Counted from the first letter of the stretch, positions 27,572 through 40,845 are shown. The stretch is DNA of 64,000 nucleotides from an uncultured Clostridia bacterium (GCA_946493765.1 CAMMAZ010000002.1:1-64000), one strand, 5' to 3'. Numbers and translations: made by a program. Notes: generated by a model not told the origin, from the letters alone.

Positions 27572-30500
27572 ATGGTTAATGTGAAACCGATAAAGCTTGG
27601 AAGGAACACCCGTATGAGCTTTCAGAAAATCAATGAGGTGCTGGAAATGCCCAACCTCATTGAGGTGCAGAAAAAGTCATACCAGTGGTTCCTGGACGAG
27701 GGCCTGCGGGAAGTTTTCAAGGATGTTGCGACGATCACCGACCACAACGAGAATCTTGTGCTCAGTTTCATCGACTACAGACTCGACGAAAAACCCAAAT
27801 ACTCGATTACCGAATGCAAAGAACGGGACACAACATATGCCGCGCCGCTTCGCGTGCGCGCACAGCTTTTAAATAAGGAAACCGGGGAAATCAAAGAAAG
27901 TGAAGTTTTCATGGGCGATTTCCCGCTGATGACCGATTCCGGCACCTTTATCATCAACGGCGCGGAACGCGTGATCGTTTCGCAGCTGGTTCGTTCCCCC
28001 GGCGTGTATTTTTCACTGGAGGTCGACAAGACCGGTAAAGAGCTGTTCAGCTCCACCATCATCCCGAACCGCGGCGCGTGGATCGAATATGAAACCGATC
28101 ACAACGACATCATGTATGTGCGGATCGATAAAAACAGAAAGCTCCCGATGACCACCTTTGCCAGAGCGATCGGGCTGACCACCAACAACGAAATCGTTGA
28201 AATGCTCGGAGAGAGCGACCGCCTGTTTGCGACGCTGGAAAAAGACACGACCGATAATGTGGAAGACGCGCTTTTGGAAGTGTATAAAAAGCTGCGTCCG
28301 GGCGAGCCGTTCACGGTGGACGGTGCGCGCACCCATTTATACAATTTATTGTTCGACCCGAGAAGATATGATTTATCGAGAGTCGGCCGGTATAAATATA
28401 ATAAGAAATTAGCGCTGGCCGCAAGACTTGCGGGCCGGAAACTGTCGCGCCCTGTGATGGATCCGCGCACCGGTGAGATTTTGGCGGAAGCGGGAGAGAT
28501 CATCACCCGCGACCGTGCGGTCGAGCTGGAAAACAAAGGCGTCGACGCTGCGTTTGTGACAGTGGAATATGAGGGCGAGGAAGTGGAACGCAAGATCCTT
28601 ACCAACGGTATGGTGGATCCTGCTTACTATCTGCATTTTGATTATAAGGCATGCGGCATCAACGAGCATGTCAGCTTTAAGGTGCTCATGGACATCCTCG
28701 ACACCTGCAAGGACGACGAGGAAGCCATCAAAGCGGCGCTGGAAGCAAGACACGACGAATTGATCCCGAACAATGTCACGCTGGACGATATTTTCGCATC
28801 GATGAATTATCTGTGCGGACTGCCGGCAGGCATTGGCAGTGTGGACGATATCGACCATTTGGGCAACCGCCGTATCCGTTCGGTCGGCGAGCTTTTGCAG
28901 AACCAGTTCCGTATCGGTTTTGCCAGAATGGAACGTGTTGTCAAAGAAAAAATGGCGCTGCAGACACAGGAAAACGAATCCATCGTGCCGCAGACGCTGA
29001 TCAATATTCGTCCGGTGGTCGCGGCGATCCGTGAATTTTTCGGTTCTTCGCCGCTGTCCCAGTTCATGGATCAGGCAAACCCGCTGGCGGAATTGACCCA
29101 CAAACGCCGTTTGTCGGCGCTCGGTCCCGGCGGTTTGTCCCGTGACCGTGCGGGATTCGAGGTCCGCGACGTGCACTATACCCATTATGGGCGCATGTGC
29201 TCGATCGAAACGCCGGAAGGTCCGAACATCGGTCTGATTTCCCACCTGGCGACTTTTGCGAAAATCAACGAATATGGGTTCATTGAAGCGCCCTATCGTA
29301 AAGTGGACAAAGAAACCGGCGTCGTGACCGACGAAGTGGTTTATATGACCGCGGACATGGAAGACGAATTCGTCATTGCGCAGGCAAACGAACCGCTGGA
29401 TGAAAACAACCGGTTCAAACGTGCAAAGATCAACTGCCGCCACAAGGATGAATTTATTGAAATCGAAAATTCCGCCGCAGATTACATGGATGTTTCTCCG
29501 CGCATGATCGTGTCGGTCGCAACGGCGATGATCCCGTTCCTTGAAAACGACGACGCGAACCGTGCGCTGATGGGTTCCAACATGCAACGGCAGGCGGTGC
29601 CGCTGCTCGTGACCGAGTCGCCGATCGTCGGCACCGGTATGGAATATAAGGCTGCGGTGGATTCCGGCGTGACGGTGATCTGCAAACGCGGCGGCGTTGT
29701 GACCAAAGTGGAAGCGACCGGCATTGAAGTGAAAACGCCGGACGGCGATACCGACCGGTATGATCTGATCCGGTTCTTGCGTTCCAACCAGGGCACCTGT
29801 ATCAACCAGAAGCCGATTGTGAACGAAGGCGAAACGGTGGAAGCCGGCGATGTGCTGGCGGACGGACCGGCTACCCAAAACGGCGAAATCGCGCTGGGCA
29901 AAAACATGCTCATCGGCTTTATGACCTGGGAAGGTTATAACTACGAGGACGCGGTGCTGCTCAACGAACGGCTTGTCAAAGAGGACGTTTTCACATCCGT
30001 TCATATTGAAGAATACGAAACCGAGGCCAGAGACACCAAGCTCGGGCCGGAGGAAATCACAAGAGATATTCCGAACGTCGGCGAAGACGCGCTCAAAGAT
30101 CTGGACGAGCGCGGCATTATCCGCGTCGGCGCAGAGGTGCGTGCGGGCGACATTTTAGTCGGTAAGGTCACCCCGAAGGGCGAAACCGAACTGACGGCGG
30201 AGGAACGGCTGCTGCGCGCGATCTTCGGCGAAAAGGCAAGAGAGGTGCGCGACACCTCCATGCGTGTGCCGCACGGTGAATATGGTACCATCGTCGATGT
30301 GAAGGTGTTCACAAGAGAGAATTCTTCGGAACTCAATCCCGGCGTGAACATGGTGGTTCGCTGCTATATCGCGCAAAAACGTAAGATCTCCGTCGGTGAT
30401 AAAATGGCGGGACGGCACGGTAACAAGGGCGTTGTTTCCCGCATTCTGCCGCAGGAGGATATGCCGTTTTTGCCGGACGGCACACCGCTGGATATCGTTT

Positions 30501-31321
30501 TGAATCCGCTGGGCGTTCCGTCCCGTATGAATATCGGACAGGTGCTGGAAGTGCATTTAGGCTATGCCGCCAAAGCGCTCGGCTGGAAAATCTGCACCCG
30601 CGTTTTCGACGGCGCGCGTGAATCGGATATTCGCGAATGCCTGAAAATGGCCGGTTATGATGAGGACGGCAAAACACAGCTGTATGACGGACGGACCGGT
30701 CTGCCGTTTGACAACCGCGTCACGGTCGGTTATATGTACTTCTTAAAACTGCATCACCTGGTTGACGATAAGATCCACGCCCGTTCGACGGGTCCGTATT
30801 CTCTGGTCACCCAGCAGCCGCTTGGCGGTAAGGCGCAGTTCGGCGGCCAGCGTTTCGGTGAAATGGAAGTCTGGGCGCTGGAAGCTTACGGCGCGGCTTA
30901 TACATTGCAGGAAATTTTGACGGTGAAATCCGACGACGTCGTCGGCAGGGTCAAGACCTATGAATCGATCGTCAAGGGCAACAACATCCCGAAACCCGGT
31001 ATTCCGGAATCCTTCCGCGTTTTGATCAAGGAATTGCAGTCATTGGCGCTGGATGTCACGGTGCTGGATGCCGATAACAACGAGATCGACATCAAACAGA
31101 GCTTTGACGATGACGACGATGAGCTGGCGATGAATGTGCCGGAAACCGAAGAGGAAACGCTGCAGTCGGAAACGGTCGCCGATAACCTTTCGGGTTACGG
31201 CGTGACGGATGAAAACGGCGAATACCTGGATGAAGAAGATGAAGAAGACGATGACAATCTGTTTGCCGAAAGCGACGATGCGATCGGTGAAGATCTGGTC
31301 GACGATGAAGAATTGCTGTAA
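27572..31321 (+). CDS. rpoB: DNA-directed RNA polymerase subunit beta
   Basis: Full-length RpoB motifs, e.g. [28 protein letters not shown]; Asp/Glu-rich C-terminal tail. Confidence 0.98.
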   Translation: MVNVKPIKLGRNTRMSFQKINEVLEMPNLIEVQKKSYQWFLDEGLREVFKDVATITDHNENLVLSFIDYRLDEKPKYSITECKERDTTYAAPLRVRAQLLNKETGEIKESEVFMGDFPLMTDSGTFIINGAERVIVSQLVRSPGVYFSLEVDKTGKELFSSTIIPNRGAWIEYETDHNDIMYVRIDKNRKLPMTTFARAIGLTTNNEIVEMLGESDRLFATLEKDTTDNVEDALLEVYKKLRPGEPFTVDGARTHLYNLLFDPRRYDLSRVGRYKYNKKLALAARLAGRKLSRPVMDPRTGEILAEAGEIITRDRAVELENKGVDAAFVTVEYEGEEVERKILTNGMVDPAYYLHFDYKACGINEHVSFKVLMDILDTCKDDEEAIKAALEARHDELIPNNVTLDDIFASMNYLCGLPAGIGSVDDIDHLGNRRIRSVGELLQNQFRIGFARMERVVKEKMALQTQENESIVPQTLINIRPVVAAIREFFGSSPLSQFMDQANPLAELTHKRRLSALGPGGLSRDRAGFEVRDVHYTHYGRMCSIETPEGPNIGLISHLATFAKINEYGFIEAPYRKVDKETGVVTDEVVYMTADMEDEFVIAQANEPLDENNRFKRAKINCRHKDEFIEIENSAADYMDVSPRMIVSVATAMIPFLENDDANRALMGSNMQRQAVPLLVTESPIVGTGMEYKAAVDSGVTVICKRGGVVTKVEATGIEVKTPDGDTDRYDLIRFLRSNQGTCINQKPIVNEGETVEAGDVLADGPATQNGEIALGKNMLIGFMTWEGYNYEDAVLLNERLVKEDVFTSVHIEEYETEARDTKLGPEEITRDIPNVGEDALKDLDERGIIRVGAEVRAGDILVGKVTPKGETELTAEERLLRAIFGEKAREVRDTSMRVPHGEYGTIVDVKVFTRENSSELNPGVNMVVRCYIAQKRKISVGDKMAGRHGNKGVVSRILPQEDMPFLPDGTPLDIVLNPLGVPSRMNIGQVLEVHLGYAAKALGWKICTRVFDGARESDIRECLKMAGYDEDGKTQLYDGRTGLPFDNRVTVGYMYFLKLHHLVDDKIHARSTGPYSLVTQQPLGGKAQFGGQRFGEMEVWALEAYGAAYTLQEILTVKSDDVVGRVKTYESIVKGNNIPKPGIPESFRVLIKELQSLALDVTVLDADNNEIDIKQSFDDDDDELAMNVPETEEETLQSETVADNLSGYGVTDENGEYLDEEDEEDDDNLFAESDDAIGEDLVDDEELL

Positions 31322-31335
31322 GGAGGACGCTGTTT

Positions 31336-34300
31336 ATGCAAAATACTGAATTTGAATCGATCCGTATCGGACTGGCGTCGCCTGAAAAAATCAGAGAATG
31401 GTCTTACGGTGAAGTCAAAAAGCCGGAAACAATCAATTACCGTACCTTAAAACCCGAACGGGACGGTTTGTTCTGCGAGCGTATTTTCGGGCCCCAAAAG
31501 GACTGGGAATGCCACTGCGGAAAATATAAACGCATTCGTTTCAAGGGCAAGATCTGCGAACGCTGCGGCGTTGAAATCACCCGCGCTAAGGTGCGGCGCG
31601 AACGCATGGGTTCGATCGAGCTTGCCGCGCCGGTGTCGCACATCTGGTATTTCAAAACCATTCCTTCCAGAATGGGTCTGATGCTGGATATGTCGCCGCG
31701 CGACTTGGAGCAGGTGCTTTATTTCTCCAAATATGTCGTGACGGATCCGGGCTCGACCCCGCTGACAAAACTCCAGCTTTTAAACGAACGCCAGTATATG
31801 GATATGTATGAAAAGTATGAGGACGATTTTGTCGCGGATATGGGCGCGGAAGCGATTAAAAAGTTATTATCCGAAATCGATCTGGAAGCGCTGAGCGCGG
31901 AACTTAAAGAGGAAATGGAAACCGCGACCGGCCAGAAGAAAATCCGGCTGGGCAAACGGCTGGAAGTGGTGGAATCTTTCCGCCTGTCCGGCAACCGCCC
32001 GGAATGGATGATCCTCGACGTGATCCCGGTTATTCCGCCGGATCTGCGTCCGATGGTGCAATTGGAGGGCGGACGTTTCGCCACCTCCGATCTAAACGAT
32101 CTTTACCGCCGTGTCATCAACCGTAACAACCGCTTGGCAAGACTGTTGGAGCTCGGCGCGCCGAACATCATCGTGCGCAACGAAAAACGGATGTTGCAGG
32201 AAGCGGTGGACGCGCTGATCGATAACGGCCGCCGCGGCCGTCCGGTCACCGGACCGAACAACCGGCCGCTGAAATCCCTGTCGGATATGTTAAAAGGTAA
32301 ACAGGGACGGTTCCGCCAGAACCTGTTGGGTAAACGTGTCGACTATTCCGGTCGTTCGGTTATCGTCGTCGGACCGGAACTGAAAATCTATCAGTGCGGT
32401 CTGCCCAAAGAGATGGCCATTGAACTGTTTAAACCGTTTGTGATGAAACGACTGGTGGAAACCAGCGTTGCGGGCAACATCAAGTCCGCCAGAAAAATGA
32501 TCGAACGGCTGCGTCCGGAAGTGTGGGATGCGCTGGAAATCGTCATCAAAGACCATCCGGTCTTTTTGAACCGTGCACCTACGCTGCACCGTCTGGGTAT
32601 CCAGGCGTTTGAACCGGTGTTGGTGGAGGGCCGTGCGATCAAGCTGCATCCGCTGGTATGTACGGCGTTCAACGCCGACTTCGACGGTGACCAGATGGCG
32701 GTGCATGTGCCGCTGTCCGCAGAAGCGCAGGCAGAAGCCCGCATTCTGATGCTGGCTGCCAACAACTTGTTAAAACCCTCCGACGGCAAACCGGTCACGG
32801 TGCCGACGCAGGATATGGTTTTGGGTTCCTACTATCTGACGCTTGTCAAAACCGACGAGCCGGGTGTGGGAAAGGTGTTCCGCGATAAGGACGAAGCGAT
32901 CATGGCGTATGATGCCGGGGTCGTCGGTCTGCACGCGCCGATTAAGGTGCGGGTCACCGGGGAACACAACGGTGAAAAAATCTCCCGCATCATCGACGCG
33001 ACGGTCGGTTATATCATTTTCAATGAATCCATCCCGCAGAATCTGGGATTTGTCGACCGTTCCGTGCCCGGACATGAGCTGGATCTGGAAATCATCTTTA
33101 AACAGGATGAGAACGGTAAGTATATTCCGAGCAAAGCCGGCAAAAAACTGCTGGGTAAAATTATCGACGCTTGCATTCGTATCAACGGCACGTCGGTGAC
33201 CAGCGAAGTGCTGGATAAAATCAAGAGCACCGGCTATAAATATTCCACCAAGGGCGCAATCACCATCGCTGTTTCCGATGCGATCGTCCCGCCGATCAAG
33301 GCGCAGAAGATCGCCGAAGCGGAAGCTGCGGTCGACAAGGTTTCTACCTTGTATAAACGTGGTATGATGTCCAACGACGAGCGCGCCAAAGCGGTGCAGA
33401 ACATCTGGGAAAAGACGGTGGAAGAGGTCTCGGAAGCGTTGACCGACAACCTGTCGGAATACAACCCCATCAACATGATGGTCGATTCCGGCGCGCGTGG
33501 TTCGGCAAGCCAGATCCGTCAGCTCGCCGGTATGCGCGGACTGATCGCCAACACGTCCGGTAAGATCATTGAAGTTCCGATTCGTTCCAACTACCGTGAG
33601 GGCTTGAACGTGCTGGAATACTTCATTTCCTCCCGTGGTGCGCGTAAAGGCTTGGCGGATACCGCGCTGCGAACCGCCGACTCGGGTTATTTGACCCGCC
33701 GTCTGGTGGATATTTCGCAGGACGTGATTGTGCGTGAAAACGACTGCAATACCGATGAAGGTTTAGCGGTGTTTGATATTTACGAAGGAAAATCGCTTAT
33801 TGAGTCGTTGTCCGACCGTTTGATCGGCCGGTATCTGAAAGAACCCGCCATCCATCCCGAAACCGGGGAAGTGCTGGTGGATACCGATCATATCGTCACC
33901 GTTGAGGACGCGCAGAAGATCGTTGACGCGGGTATCAAGCAATGCGTGATCCGTTCGATCCTTACCTGTAAAGCGAAAAAGGGCATCTGCAAAAAATGCT
34001 ACGGTTCCAACCTGGCGACCGGTCAGCCGGTTACCATCGGCGAGGCGGTCGGTATCGTCGCGGCGCAGTCCATCGGTGAACCGGGTACGCAGCTGACCAT
34101 GCGTACCTTCCATACCGGCGGTATCGCGTCGAGCGAGGATATCACGCAAGGTCTGCCGCGTGTTGAAGAGCTGTTTGAAGCAAGACGGCCCAAACATTCC
34201 GCCTATATCAGCGAGATCGCGGGTATTGTGCGTATTGAAATGGTCAAGAAAAATCGCGAGATCGTTGTGACCGATGTGGAGGGGCTGGATGAAAGAAAAT

Positions 34301-34926
34301 ATTCCATCCCGTATGATTACCGCATTTTGGTCAACGAAGGTGATACGGTCGAAAAAGGCCAGCAGTTGACCGACGGCGTGATCTATCCGCAGGATGTGCT
34401 GGCAGTGCTCGGCGCACAGGCGGTGCAGAATTATATCATCGCACAGGTGCAAAGCGTGTACCGCTTGCAAGGTGTTGATATCAACGACAAGCATATCGAA
34501 GTAATCGTGCGCCAGATGATGCGCAAGATTCTGGTGACCGACAACGGCAGTTCGGATATGATTCCGGGCACCATGGTCGAACGCGGCAACTTCTATGCGA
34601 CTTATGGCGAATTAAAACAGCGGCAGCAGGCCGGGGAAGACGTTGTTTTGCCGACCGGCACGGCAACGCTGCTGGGTATTACCAAGGCATCCTTGGCGAC
34701 CGATTCGTTCCTGTCCGCCGCATCCTTCCAGGAAACCACGCGCGTGCTGACCGACGCTGCGATCAAAGGCAAGTCCGATTCGCTGTTCGGTCTGAAGGAA
34801 AACGTCATTATCGGTAAGCTGATCCCGGCCGGAACAGGACTGAAGATCTATTCCGAAAATGCGATGGAGATCCCCGAAGAGGAAGAACAGGAAGACACGC
34901 TTGTTTATTCCACCGAGGAAATCTAA
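31336..34926 (+). CDS. rpoC: DNA-directed RNA polymerase subunit beta'
   Basis: [16 protein letters not shown], zinc-binding N-terminus, [16 protein letters not shown]. Confidence 0.98.
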   Translation: MQNTEFESIRIGLASPEKIREWSYGEVKKPETINYRTLKPERDGLFCERIFGPQKDWECHCGKYKRIRFKGKICERCGVEITRAKVRRERMGSIELAAPVSHIWYFKTIPSRMGLMLDMSPRDLEQVLYFSKYVVTDPGSTPLTKLQLLNERQYMDMYEKYEDDFVADMGAEAIKKLLSEIDLEALSAELKEEMETATGQKKIRLGKRLEVVESFRLSGNRPEWMILDVIPVIPPDLRPMVQLEGGRFATSDLNDLYRRVINRNNRLARLLELGAPNIIVRNEKRMLQEAVDALIDNGRRGRPVTGPNNRPLKSLSDMLKGKQGRFRQNLLGKRVDYSGRSVIVVGPELKIYQCGLPKEMAIELFKPFVMKRLVETSVAGNIKSARKMIERLRPEVWDALEIVIKDHPVFLNRAPTLHRLGIQAFEPVLVEGRAIKLHPLVCTAFNADFDGDQMAVHVPLSAEAQAEARILMLAANNLLKPSDGKPVTVPTQDMVLGSYYLTLVKTDEPGVGKVFRDKDEAIMAYDAGVVGLHAPIKVRVTGEHNGEKISRIIDATVGYIIFNESIPQNLGFVDRSVPGHELDLEIIFKQDENGKYIPSKAGKKLLGKIIDACIRINGTSVTSEVLDKIKSTGYKYSTKGAITIAVSDAIVPPIKAQKIAEAEAAVDKVSTLYKRGMMSNDERAKAVQNIWEKTVEEVSEALTDNLSEYNPINMMVDSGARGSASQIRQLAGMRGLIANTSGKIIEVPIRSNYREGLNVLEYFISSRGARKGLADTALRTADSGYLTRRLVDISQDVIVRENDCNTDEGLAVFDIYEGKSLIESLSDRLIGRYLKEPAIHPETGEVLVDTDHIVTVEDAQKIVDAGIKQCVIRSILTCKAKKGICKKCYGSNLATGQPVTIGEAVGIVAAQSIGEPGTQLTMRTFHTGGIASSEDITQGLPRVEELFEARRPKHSAYISEIAGIVRIEMVKKNREIVVTDVEGLDERKYSIPYDYRILVNEGDTVEKGQQLTDGVIYPQDVLAVLGAQAVQNYIIAQVQSVYRLQGVDINDKHIEVIVRQMMRKILVTDNGSSDMIPGTMVERGNFYATYGELKQRQQAGEDVVLPTGTATLLGITKASLATDSFLSAASFQETTRVLTDAAIKGKSDSLFGLKENVIIGKLIPAGTGLKIYSENAMEIPEEEEQEDTLVYSTEEI

Positions 34927-34942
34927 AATCCGATCAAGTCCA

Positions 34943-34976
34943 TGAGCCGCCCGGAAAAAGGGCGGCTCATTTTTAG
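34943..34976 (+). terminator. Terminator of rpoBC
   Basis: tgagccgcccggaaaaagggcggctcattttt. Confidence 0.85.
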
Positions 34977-35111
34977 GTGGATCAACGGATAAATCCGAAA
35001 AAACGGGGCATAATAGCCGGTGTTTTCAAGTATAAATTGGTTAAAATCAACCAAGCACAGCAGGAAAACACCCGCCCTGTTGCGCAATATAGAAAATTTT
35101 TTCTTTTGTTG

Positions 35112-35140
35112 TTGACAAATGCTTGATTTTGAGATAGAAT
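35112..35140 (+). promoter_or_regulatory. Putative sigma-A promoter of the str operon
   Basis: TTGACA-17-TAGAAT. Confidence 0.75.
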
Positions 35141-35213
35141 TTATACGTTAATGTATTTTCGGTTTATATGCCTATATGCATTGAACGCAATTTTAGAAAG
35201 GAGGAAATCGTGA

Positions 35214-35627
35214 ATGCCAACCTTTAACCAGTTAGTTCGTATTGGCCGTGAAACCGTTGAAAAGAAATCGACTGCGCCTGCTTTGAACAAAGGCTTCAAT
35301 TCCAAAAAACGTGTTTCCATCGACCAGAGCTCACCGCAAAAGAGAGGCGTGTGCACTGCTGTTCGTACCATGACCCCGAAAAAGCCGAACTCTGCGCTGC
35401 GGAAAGTTGCCCGTGTGCGTTTGTCCAACGGCATCGAAGTTTCAGCTTATATTCCGGGTATCGGTCACAATCTGCAGGAACACAGCGTTGTGCTCATCCG
35501 CGGCGGCCGTGTTAAGGACCTGCCTGGTGTGCGTTACCACATCATCCGCGGCACGCTCGACACACAGGGTGTTGCCAACAGAATGCAAGGCCGTTCCAAA
35601 TACGGTGCGAAACGTCCGAAGAAATAA
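35214..35627 (+). CDS. rpsL: 30S ribosomal protein S12
   Basis: [32 protein letters not shown]. Confidence 0.98.
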   Translation: MPTFNQLVRIGRETVEKKSTAPALNKGFNSKKRVSIDQSSPQKRGVCTAVRTMTPKKPNSALRKVARVRLSNGIEVSAYIPGIGHNLQEHSVVLIRGGRVKDLPGVRYHIIRGTLDTQGVANRMQGRSKYGAKRPKK

Positions 35628-35787
35628 GCGGACAACCCATTTTACTCTATGTTTTAAGACAAATATCTTGCACACCCCTATTTTAAGGGGAGCAGTGACA
35701 TAAATCGGTCTCTGCTCTGGTGCCAACGGATTTGTCAAATCAAACTCGAGTACCGATGATATCATTTTTATGAAGGAGGGAAGCGAA

Positions 35788-36258
35788 GTGCCAAGAAGAG
35801 GCCAAATCGCAAAACGTGACGTGCTGCCGGATCCGCTTTATCATTCAAAGCTGGTCACACGTCTGATCAACAACATCATGCTCGACGGCAAAAAAGGCGT
35901 TGCGCAGAAAATCGTTTACGGTGCATTTGAAATTATCGCTGAAAAGACGGGGAAAGAACCTTTGGAAGTCTTTGAACAGGCGATGGAAAATGTTATGCCG
36001 CAGTTAGAGGTTAAAGCGCGCCGTGTCGGTGGTTCTACCTATCAGGTGCCGATCGAGGTTCGTCCTGAAAGAAAGCAGACGCTGGGACTGCGTTGGATCA
36101 CCAACTATGCCCGCGCCCGTTCCGAAAGAACGATGAAAGAACGGCTTGCCAACGAGATCATGGATGCTGTCAACGGCAACGGCGGCGCTGCCAAAAAACG
36201 TGAAGACACACATAAGATGGCTGAAGCGAACAGAGCTTTTGCACACTACAGATGGTAG
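35788..36258 (+). CDS. rpsG: 30S ribosomal protein S7
   Basis: [39 protein letters not shown] start. Confidence 0.97.
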   Translation: MPRRGQIAKRDVLPDPLYHSKLVTRLINNIMLDGKKGVAQKIVYGAFEIIAEKTGKEPLEVFEQAMENVMPQLEVKARRVGGSTYQVPIEVRPERKQTLGLRWITNYARARSERTMKERLANEIMDAVNGNGGAAKKREDTHKMAEANRAFAHYRW

Positions 36259-36309
36259 TTTTTTAAGACGCTTAAAACGCCAGATTCTATTTTTTAAAAG
36301 GAGAACATT

Positions 36310-38394
36310 ATGCCAAGGAAAGTTCCACTCGAACTCACAAGAAATATTGGTATTATGGCCCATATCGATGCCGGTAAGACCACGACAACCGAGCGTATCC
36401 TGTTTTACACGGGTATCAACCACAAGATCGGTGAAACACACGACGGCGCGGCAACGATGGACTGGATGGAACAGGAACAGGAACGCGGTATTACCATCAC
36501 TTCCGCTGCAACGACCTGCTTTTGGAAAAACCATCGTATCAATATTATAGACACGCCCGGACACGTTGACTTCACGGTGGAAGTGCAGCGTTCTTTGCGC
36601 GTGCTCGACGGTTCGGTCACAGTTCTTTGTGCAAAAGGCGGCGTTGAACCCCAGTCCGAAACAGTTTGGAGACAGGCTGACGAATATAAGGTTCCGCGTA
36701 TGATCTATGTCAACAAGATGGACATCATGGGCGCGGACTTCTATCACGTTCTGGACATGGTTAAAGAACGTTTCCAGTGCAATGCTGTGCCGATTCAGCT
36801 TCCGATCGGATCGGAGGATACCTTTAAAGGTATCGTTGATCTGATCAATAACGACGCGATCGTTTACTATGACGATCTGGGGAAAGATGTTCGCCATGAA
36901 CCGATCCCCGACGATATGAAAGATTTAGCCGAAAAATACCGCAGCGAACTGATCGAGCATGTTGCCGAACAGGACGACGCGCTGTTGGAGAAATTTTTCG
37001 GCGGCGAAGAATTGACGGTGGAGGAAATCAAGACCTGCATCCGCAAATCCACCATTGCAGGCACCATGGTTCCGATCACCTGCGGTACTTCTTACCGCAA
37101 CAAGGGCGTGCAGCCGCTGCTTGACGCAATCGTTGACTTCATGCCCGCGCCGACGGATATTGCTTCCATCAAAGGTATCAATCCCGATACGGAAGAGGAA
37201 GAGGAACGTCATTCCTCCGATACAGAACCTTTCGCGGCGCTCGCGTTTAAGATCGCGACCGACCCGTTTGTGGGTAAGATCTGCTTCTTCCGCGTTTATT
37301 CCGGAACGGTGGACGCTGGTTCCAGTGTGTACAATTCGGTAAAAGGCACAAAAGAGAGAATGGGACGCATTTTGCAGATGCACGCCAATCACCGTGAAGA
37401 TATCGAAACCTGCTATGCGGGCGATATTGCTGCTGCCGTTGGTCTGAAAAATACCACCACCGGCGACACGCTGTGCGATGAGAAGCATCCGGTCATTCTC
37501 GAATCCATGAACTTTCCGGAACCGGTTATCCGTGTGGCGATCGAGCCGAAAACAAAAGCCGGTCAGGAAAAAATGGGTATTGCTTTGTCGAAGCTCGCTG
37601 AAGAAGACCCGACCTTCCGGTTCTATACCGACGAGGAAACCGGTCAAACCATCATTGCCGGTATGGGTGAGCTGCACCTGGAAATCATCGTGGACAGAAT
37701 GCTGCGTGAATTCAAGGTGGAAGCAAATGTGGGTAAACCGCAGGTTGCTTACAAGGAAACCATCCGCAAGGCGGCCGACGTCGACGAGAAATACGCGCGT
37801 CAGTCCGGTGGTAAAGGTCAATACGGTCATGTTAAGATCAAAGTCGAGCCGAACGAAACCGGCAAAGGCTATGAATTTATCAACAACATTGTCGGCGGTG
37901 CGATTCCGAAGGAATATATTCCGGCAGTCGACGCAGGTATTCGCGGCGCAATGCAGGCCGGTGTGCTGGCAGGCTACAATGTTGTGGACGTGAAGGTCAC
38001 GCTTTACGACGGTTCTTATCATGAAGTCGACTCTTCTGAAATGGCGTTCAAGATCGCCGGTTCCATGGCGTTCAAATCCGCCTGCAGAAAAGGTGACCCG
38101 GTCCTTCTCGAACCGATCATGAAAGTGACCGTTATCGTTCCGGATGAATATATGGGCGACGTCATCGGCGACCTGAATGCGCGCCGCGGCGAAATCCAGG
38201 GCTTTGAAGACCGCAACGGTGCAAAGCAGATCAATGCAAGAGTGCCGCTGGGCGACATGTTCGGTTATGCGACCGACCTGCGTTCCAAAACACAGGGTCG
38301 CGGCCAGTATGTCATGGAGCCGGACGGTTATAAGGAAGTTCCGAAGTCCATCGCCGAGAAGATTATTACGTCCAGAGCGAAAAAGGAAGACTAA
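36310..38394 (+). CDS. fusA: Elongation factor G
   Basis: [33 protein letters not shown]. Confidence 0.98.
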   Translation: MPRKVPLELTRNIGIMAHIDAGKTTTTERILFYTGINHKIGETHDGAATMDWMEQEQERGITITSAATTCFWKNHRINIIDTPGHVDFTVEVQRSLRVLDGSVTVLCAKGGVEPQSETVWRQADEYKVPRMIYVNKMDIMGADFYHVLDMVKERFQCNAVPIQLPIGSEDTFKGIVDLINNDAIVYYDDLGKDVRHEPIPDDMKDLAEKYRSELIEHVAEQDDALLEKFFGGEELTVEEIKTCIRKSTIAGTMVPITCGTSYRNKGVQPLLDAIVDFMPAPTDIASIKGINPDTEEEEERHSSDTEPFAALAFKIATDPFVGKICFFRVYSGTVDAGSSVYNSVKGTKERMGRILQMHANHREDIETCYAGDIAAAVGLKNTTTGDTLCDEKHPVILESMNFPEPVIRVAIEPKTKAGQEKMGIALSKLAEEDPTFRFYTDEETGQTIIAGMGELHLEIIVDRMLREFKVEANVGKPQVAYKETIRKAADVDEKYARQSGGKGQYGHVKIKVEPNETGKGYEFINNIVGGAIPKEYIPAVDAGIRGAMQAGVLAGYNVVDVKVTLYDGSYHEVDSSEMAFKIAGSMAFKSACRKGDPVLLEPIMKVTVIVPDEYMGDVIGDLNARRGEIQGFEDRNGAKQINARVPLGDMFGYATDLRSKTQGRGQYVMEPDGYKEVPKSIAEKIITSRAKKED

Positions 38395-38491
38395 AATAGA
38401 AAATAATACTTGATATTTTGGGAATCTTTTGTTACAATGATTTTAAAAGGCGAAAGCTATATTTAATTGATTTTAAGGAGGCACATTTCAA

Positions 38492-39694
38492 ATGGCTAAA
38501 GCACATTTTGAACGAACCAAACCCCATGTAAACATTGGTACAATCGGTCACGTTGACCATGGTAAAACAACGCTCACAGCTGCAATCACAAAGGTTCTGT
38601 CTTTTAAAGGCGGCGCACAGTTTGAAGACTATGCAGATATCGATAAGGCGCCGGAAGAGAGAGAGCGTGGTATCACAATCAACACCGCGCACGTTGAATA
38701 TGAAACCGAAAAACGTCACTATGCGCACGTTGACTGCCCCGGACATGCTGATTATGTCAAGAACATGATCACCGGTGCTGCGCAGATGGACGGTGCGATC
38801 CTCGTTATCGCTGCGACCGACGGCCCGATGGCACAGACAAAAGAACACCTGCTGCTTGCCCGTCAGGTCGGCGTGCCGGCAATCGTTGTTTTCTTGAACA
38901 AATGCGACCAGGTCGACGATCCGGAACTGCTGGAACTCGTTGAAATGGAAGTTCGCGAAACCTTGTCCAAATATGAATTCCCGGGCGACGACACCCCGAT
39001 CATCAAAGGTTCTGCACTGCAGGCGCTGGAAAGCACCTCCACAGACATCAACGCTCCGGAATATGCGCCGATCGTTGAATTGATGAACGCTGTCGACGAA
39101 TTCATCCCGACTCCGGATCGTAAAGCGGATCTGCCGTTCCTGATGCCGATCGAAGACACCATGACCATTTCCGGCCGTGGTACCGTTGTTACCGGCCGTG
39201 TGGAACGTGGCCGTCTGAACGCCGGCGACGAAGTCGAAATCTTAGGTTTGACAGAAGAACGCCGCAAGGTCGTTGTTACTTCGATGGAAATGTTCCGCAA
39301 AACATTGGATTACTGCGAAGCAGGCGACAATGTCGGCGCGCTGCTGCGTGGTGTCGCACGTGAAGAAGTGGAACGCGGCCAGGTTCTTGCTGCACCGGGT
39401 ACCATCAATCCGCACACCAAATTCACCGGTCAGGTTTATGTCCTGAGCAAAGAAGAAGGCGGCCGTCATACTCCGTTCTTCAACAACTATCGTCCGCAGT
39501 TCTATTTCAGAACAACCGACGTTACCGGTGTTATCACTCTGCCGGAAGGCACAGAAATGTGCATGCCTGGCGATAACGTCAACATGGACGTTGAACTGAT
39601 CACCCCGATCGCGATCGAAGAAGGTCTGCGTTTCGCTATCCGCGAAGGCGGCAGAACTGTCGGTTCGGGCGTTGTTACAAAGATCAACGGCTAA
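38492..39694 (+). CDS. tuf: Elongation factor Tu
   Basis: [45 protein letters not shown]. Confidence 0.98.
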   Translation: MAKAHFERTKPHVNIGTIGHVDHGKTTLTAAITKVLSFKGGAQFEDYADIDKAPEERERGITINTAHVEYETEKRHYAHVDCPGHADYVKNMITGAAQMDGAILVIAATDGPMAQTKEHLLLARQVGVPAIVVFLNKCDQVDDPELLELVEMEVRETLSKYEFPGDDTPIIKGSALQALESTSTDINAPEYAPIVELMNAVDEFIPTPDRKADLPFLMPIEDTMTISGRGTVVTGRVERGRLNAGDEVEILGLTEERRKVVVTSMEMFRKTLDYCEAGDNVGALLRGVAREEVERGQVLAAPGTINPHTKFTGQVYVLSKEEGGRHTPFFNNYRPQFYFRTTDVTGVITLPEGTEMCMPGDNVNMDVELITPIAIEEGLRFAIREGGRTVGSGVVTKING

Positions 39695-39832
39695 TTTGAA
39701 TTTTTAAAAACTGCTTTGCAATTTTGCAAAGCAGTTTTTCTTTTGACCCTATGTTTTGAAATTTAAATGGAAGGGGAAAAGTGATTTTTTGAAAAAAGGA
39801 CAAGGGGCATTTTGCGCCCCTTGCTTTTTGCT

Positions 39833-40114
39833 TTATGCGGTGTGCCGGATGCTTTCCAAAATCAGCTGCACAGCCATTTTAAACCCTGCAATAAAAGATG
39901 CTTCATTGAAAAGCGCACATTCCTGCGTAGGCAGGCTTTGCAGGCCGTCCTGCAGATCGACAAAATCCGGTTTGGAGAGCTTTTGCTCCCATTTTTTCAT
40001 TTCCGCGTCGATTTTTTCCATGGTTTCGGTGTATTCCCTGGATTGGGGAATAATCTGCTCGCATGGCACGATTTCACCGTCATATAACCGGTTTAAAATA
40101 TTTTTCACTTCCAT
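39833..40114 (-). CDS. DUF6809-like small protein
   Basis: MEVKNILNRLYDGEIVPCEQIIPQSREYTETMEKI...FIAGFKMAVQLILES. Confidence 0.7.
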   Translation of the reverse strand: MEVKNILNRLYDGEIVPCEQIIPQSREYTETMEKIDAEMKKWEQKLSKPDFVDLQDGLQSLPTQECALFNEASFIAGFKMAVQLILESIRHTA

Positions 40115-40286
40115 CTTTTTAAGTCCTTTCAAAAAATTTTGACACAAACGCTTGAAAGGCGGGCGAACATCCTGTATACTATTGAATGTGCAAATTTGTC
40201 CTTTCAGACGTTTGCGCGAAAAGCGGTGCACGGCTTGCAGGTCAGCGCCGCTTTTAAATTTTTTCCCCGCAATTTCTTCACCTCCT

Positions 40287-40333
40287 AATACAGGGGACGA
40301 GTTAATTATATAACTCGTCCCCTGTATTGTCAA
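40287..40333 (-). promoter_or_regulatory. Promoter with the -10 box inside a large inverted repeat
   Basis: Minus strand TTGACA-17-TATAAT; arms aatacaggggacgagtt / aactcgtcccctgtatt around aattatat. Confidence 0.8.
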
Positions 40334-40344
40334 GTGTTAAAAAT

Positions 40345-40524
40345 TTATTTTGTTAAATCACGATATAAATGATGGATCGCCTGCCGAATTGCCTCTGAAC
40401 GGTTCACATTTAATTTTGTTTGACAATAATCTAATTCTGCATTTGTTTCTTTGTCAATTCTCGTTTTAATTGGAATATTCAGCGGTTTATCCGTTTTTGG
40501 ACCCGGTTTTAGCCGTTCTTTCAA
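40345..40524 (-). CDS. Ribbon-helix-helix (CopG/Arc-like) small protein
   Basis: KPGPKTDKPLNIPIKTRIDKETNAELDYCQTKLNVNRSEAIRQAIHHLYRDL; TTG start 7 nt after aggagg. Confidence 0.75.
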   Translation of the reverse strand: MKERLKPGPKTDKPLNIPIKTRIDKETNAELDYCQTKLNVNRSEAIRQAIHHLYRDLTK

Positions 40525-40547
40525 AACAGCACCTCCTAATTTGAACC

Positions 40548-40584
40548 ACAAATTCATTATATAATTTGTACCCCAAATTCGCAA
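40548..40584 (-). promoter_or_regulatory. Promoter of the RHH gene with the -10 box inside an inverted repeat
   Basis: Minus strand TTGCGA-17-TATAAT; arms acaaatt / aatttgt around cattatat. Confidence 0.75.
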
Positions 40585-40845
40585 GTGTTTTTTATGCAAA
40601 TGCGAAAGAATTGTGGGGAAGTTGCTTGGAGAGGGAGAAAGGCTTTTGTGCGCAGGAAACTAGGCAGGCTTCCCCTGGAGGAGAAAAGGGCGCGCTTTGC
40701 TTCTATGTTTTCACGGCTATTCAGAATGCGCCCTCTCAAGTTTTGGAACCGAGTTCCAAAACTTCCAACTATCATGTTTTCACAGCAAGGTGACTGATGA
40801 GGTGTTAAAGCATGAGATTGCCGGTTTCCCACAGGTTTTCGGTGA

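Noticed and set aside
28409-30004. 531-aa open frame antisense to rpoB
   Set aside because: Lies wholly opposite a highly conserved rpoB coding region; His/Arg-rich composition typical of shadow frames in GC-rich codon positions.
36925-38022. 365-aa minus-strand frame
   Set aside because: Antisense shadow of fusA.
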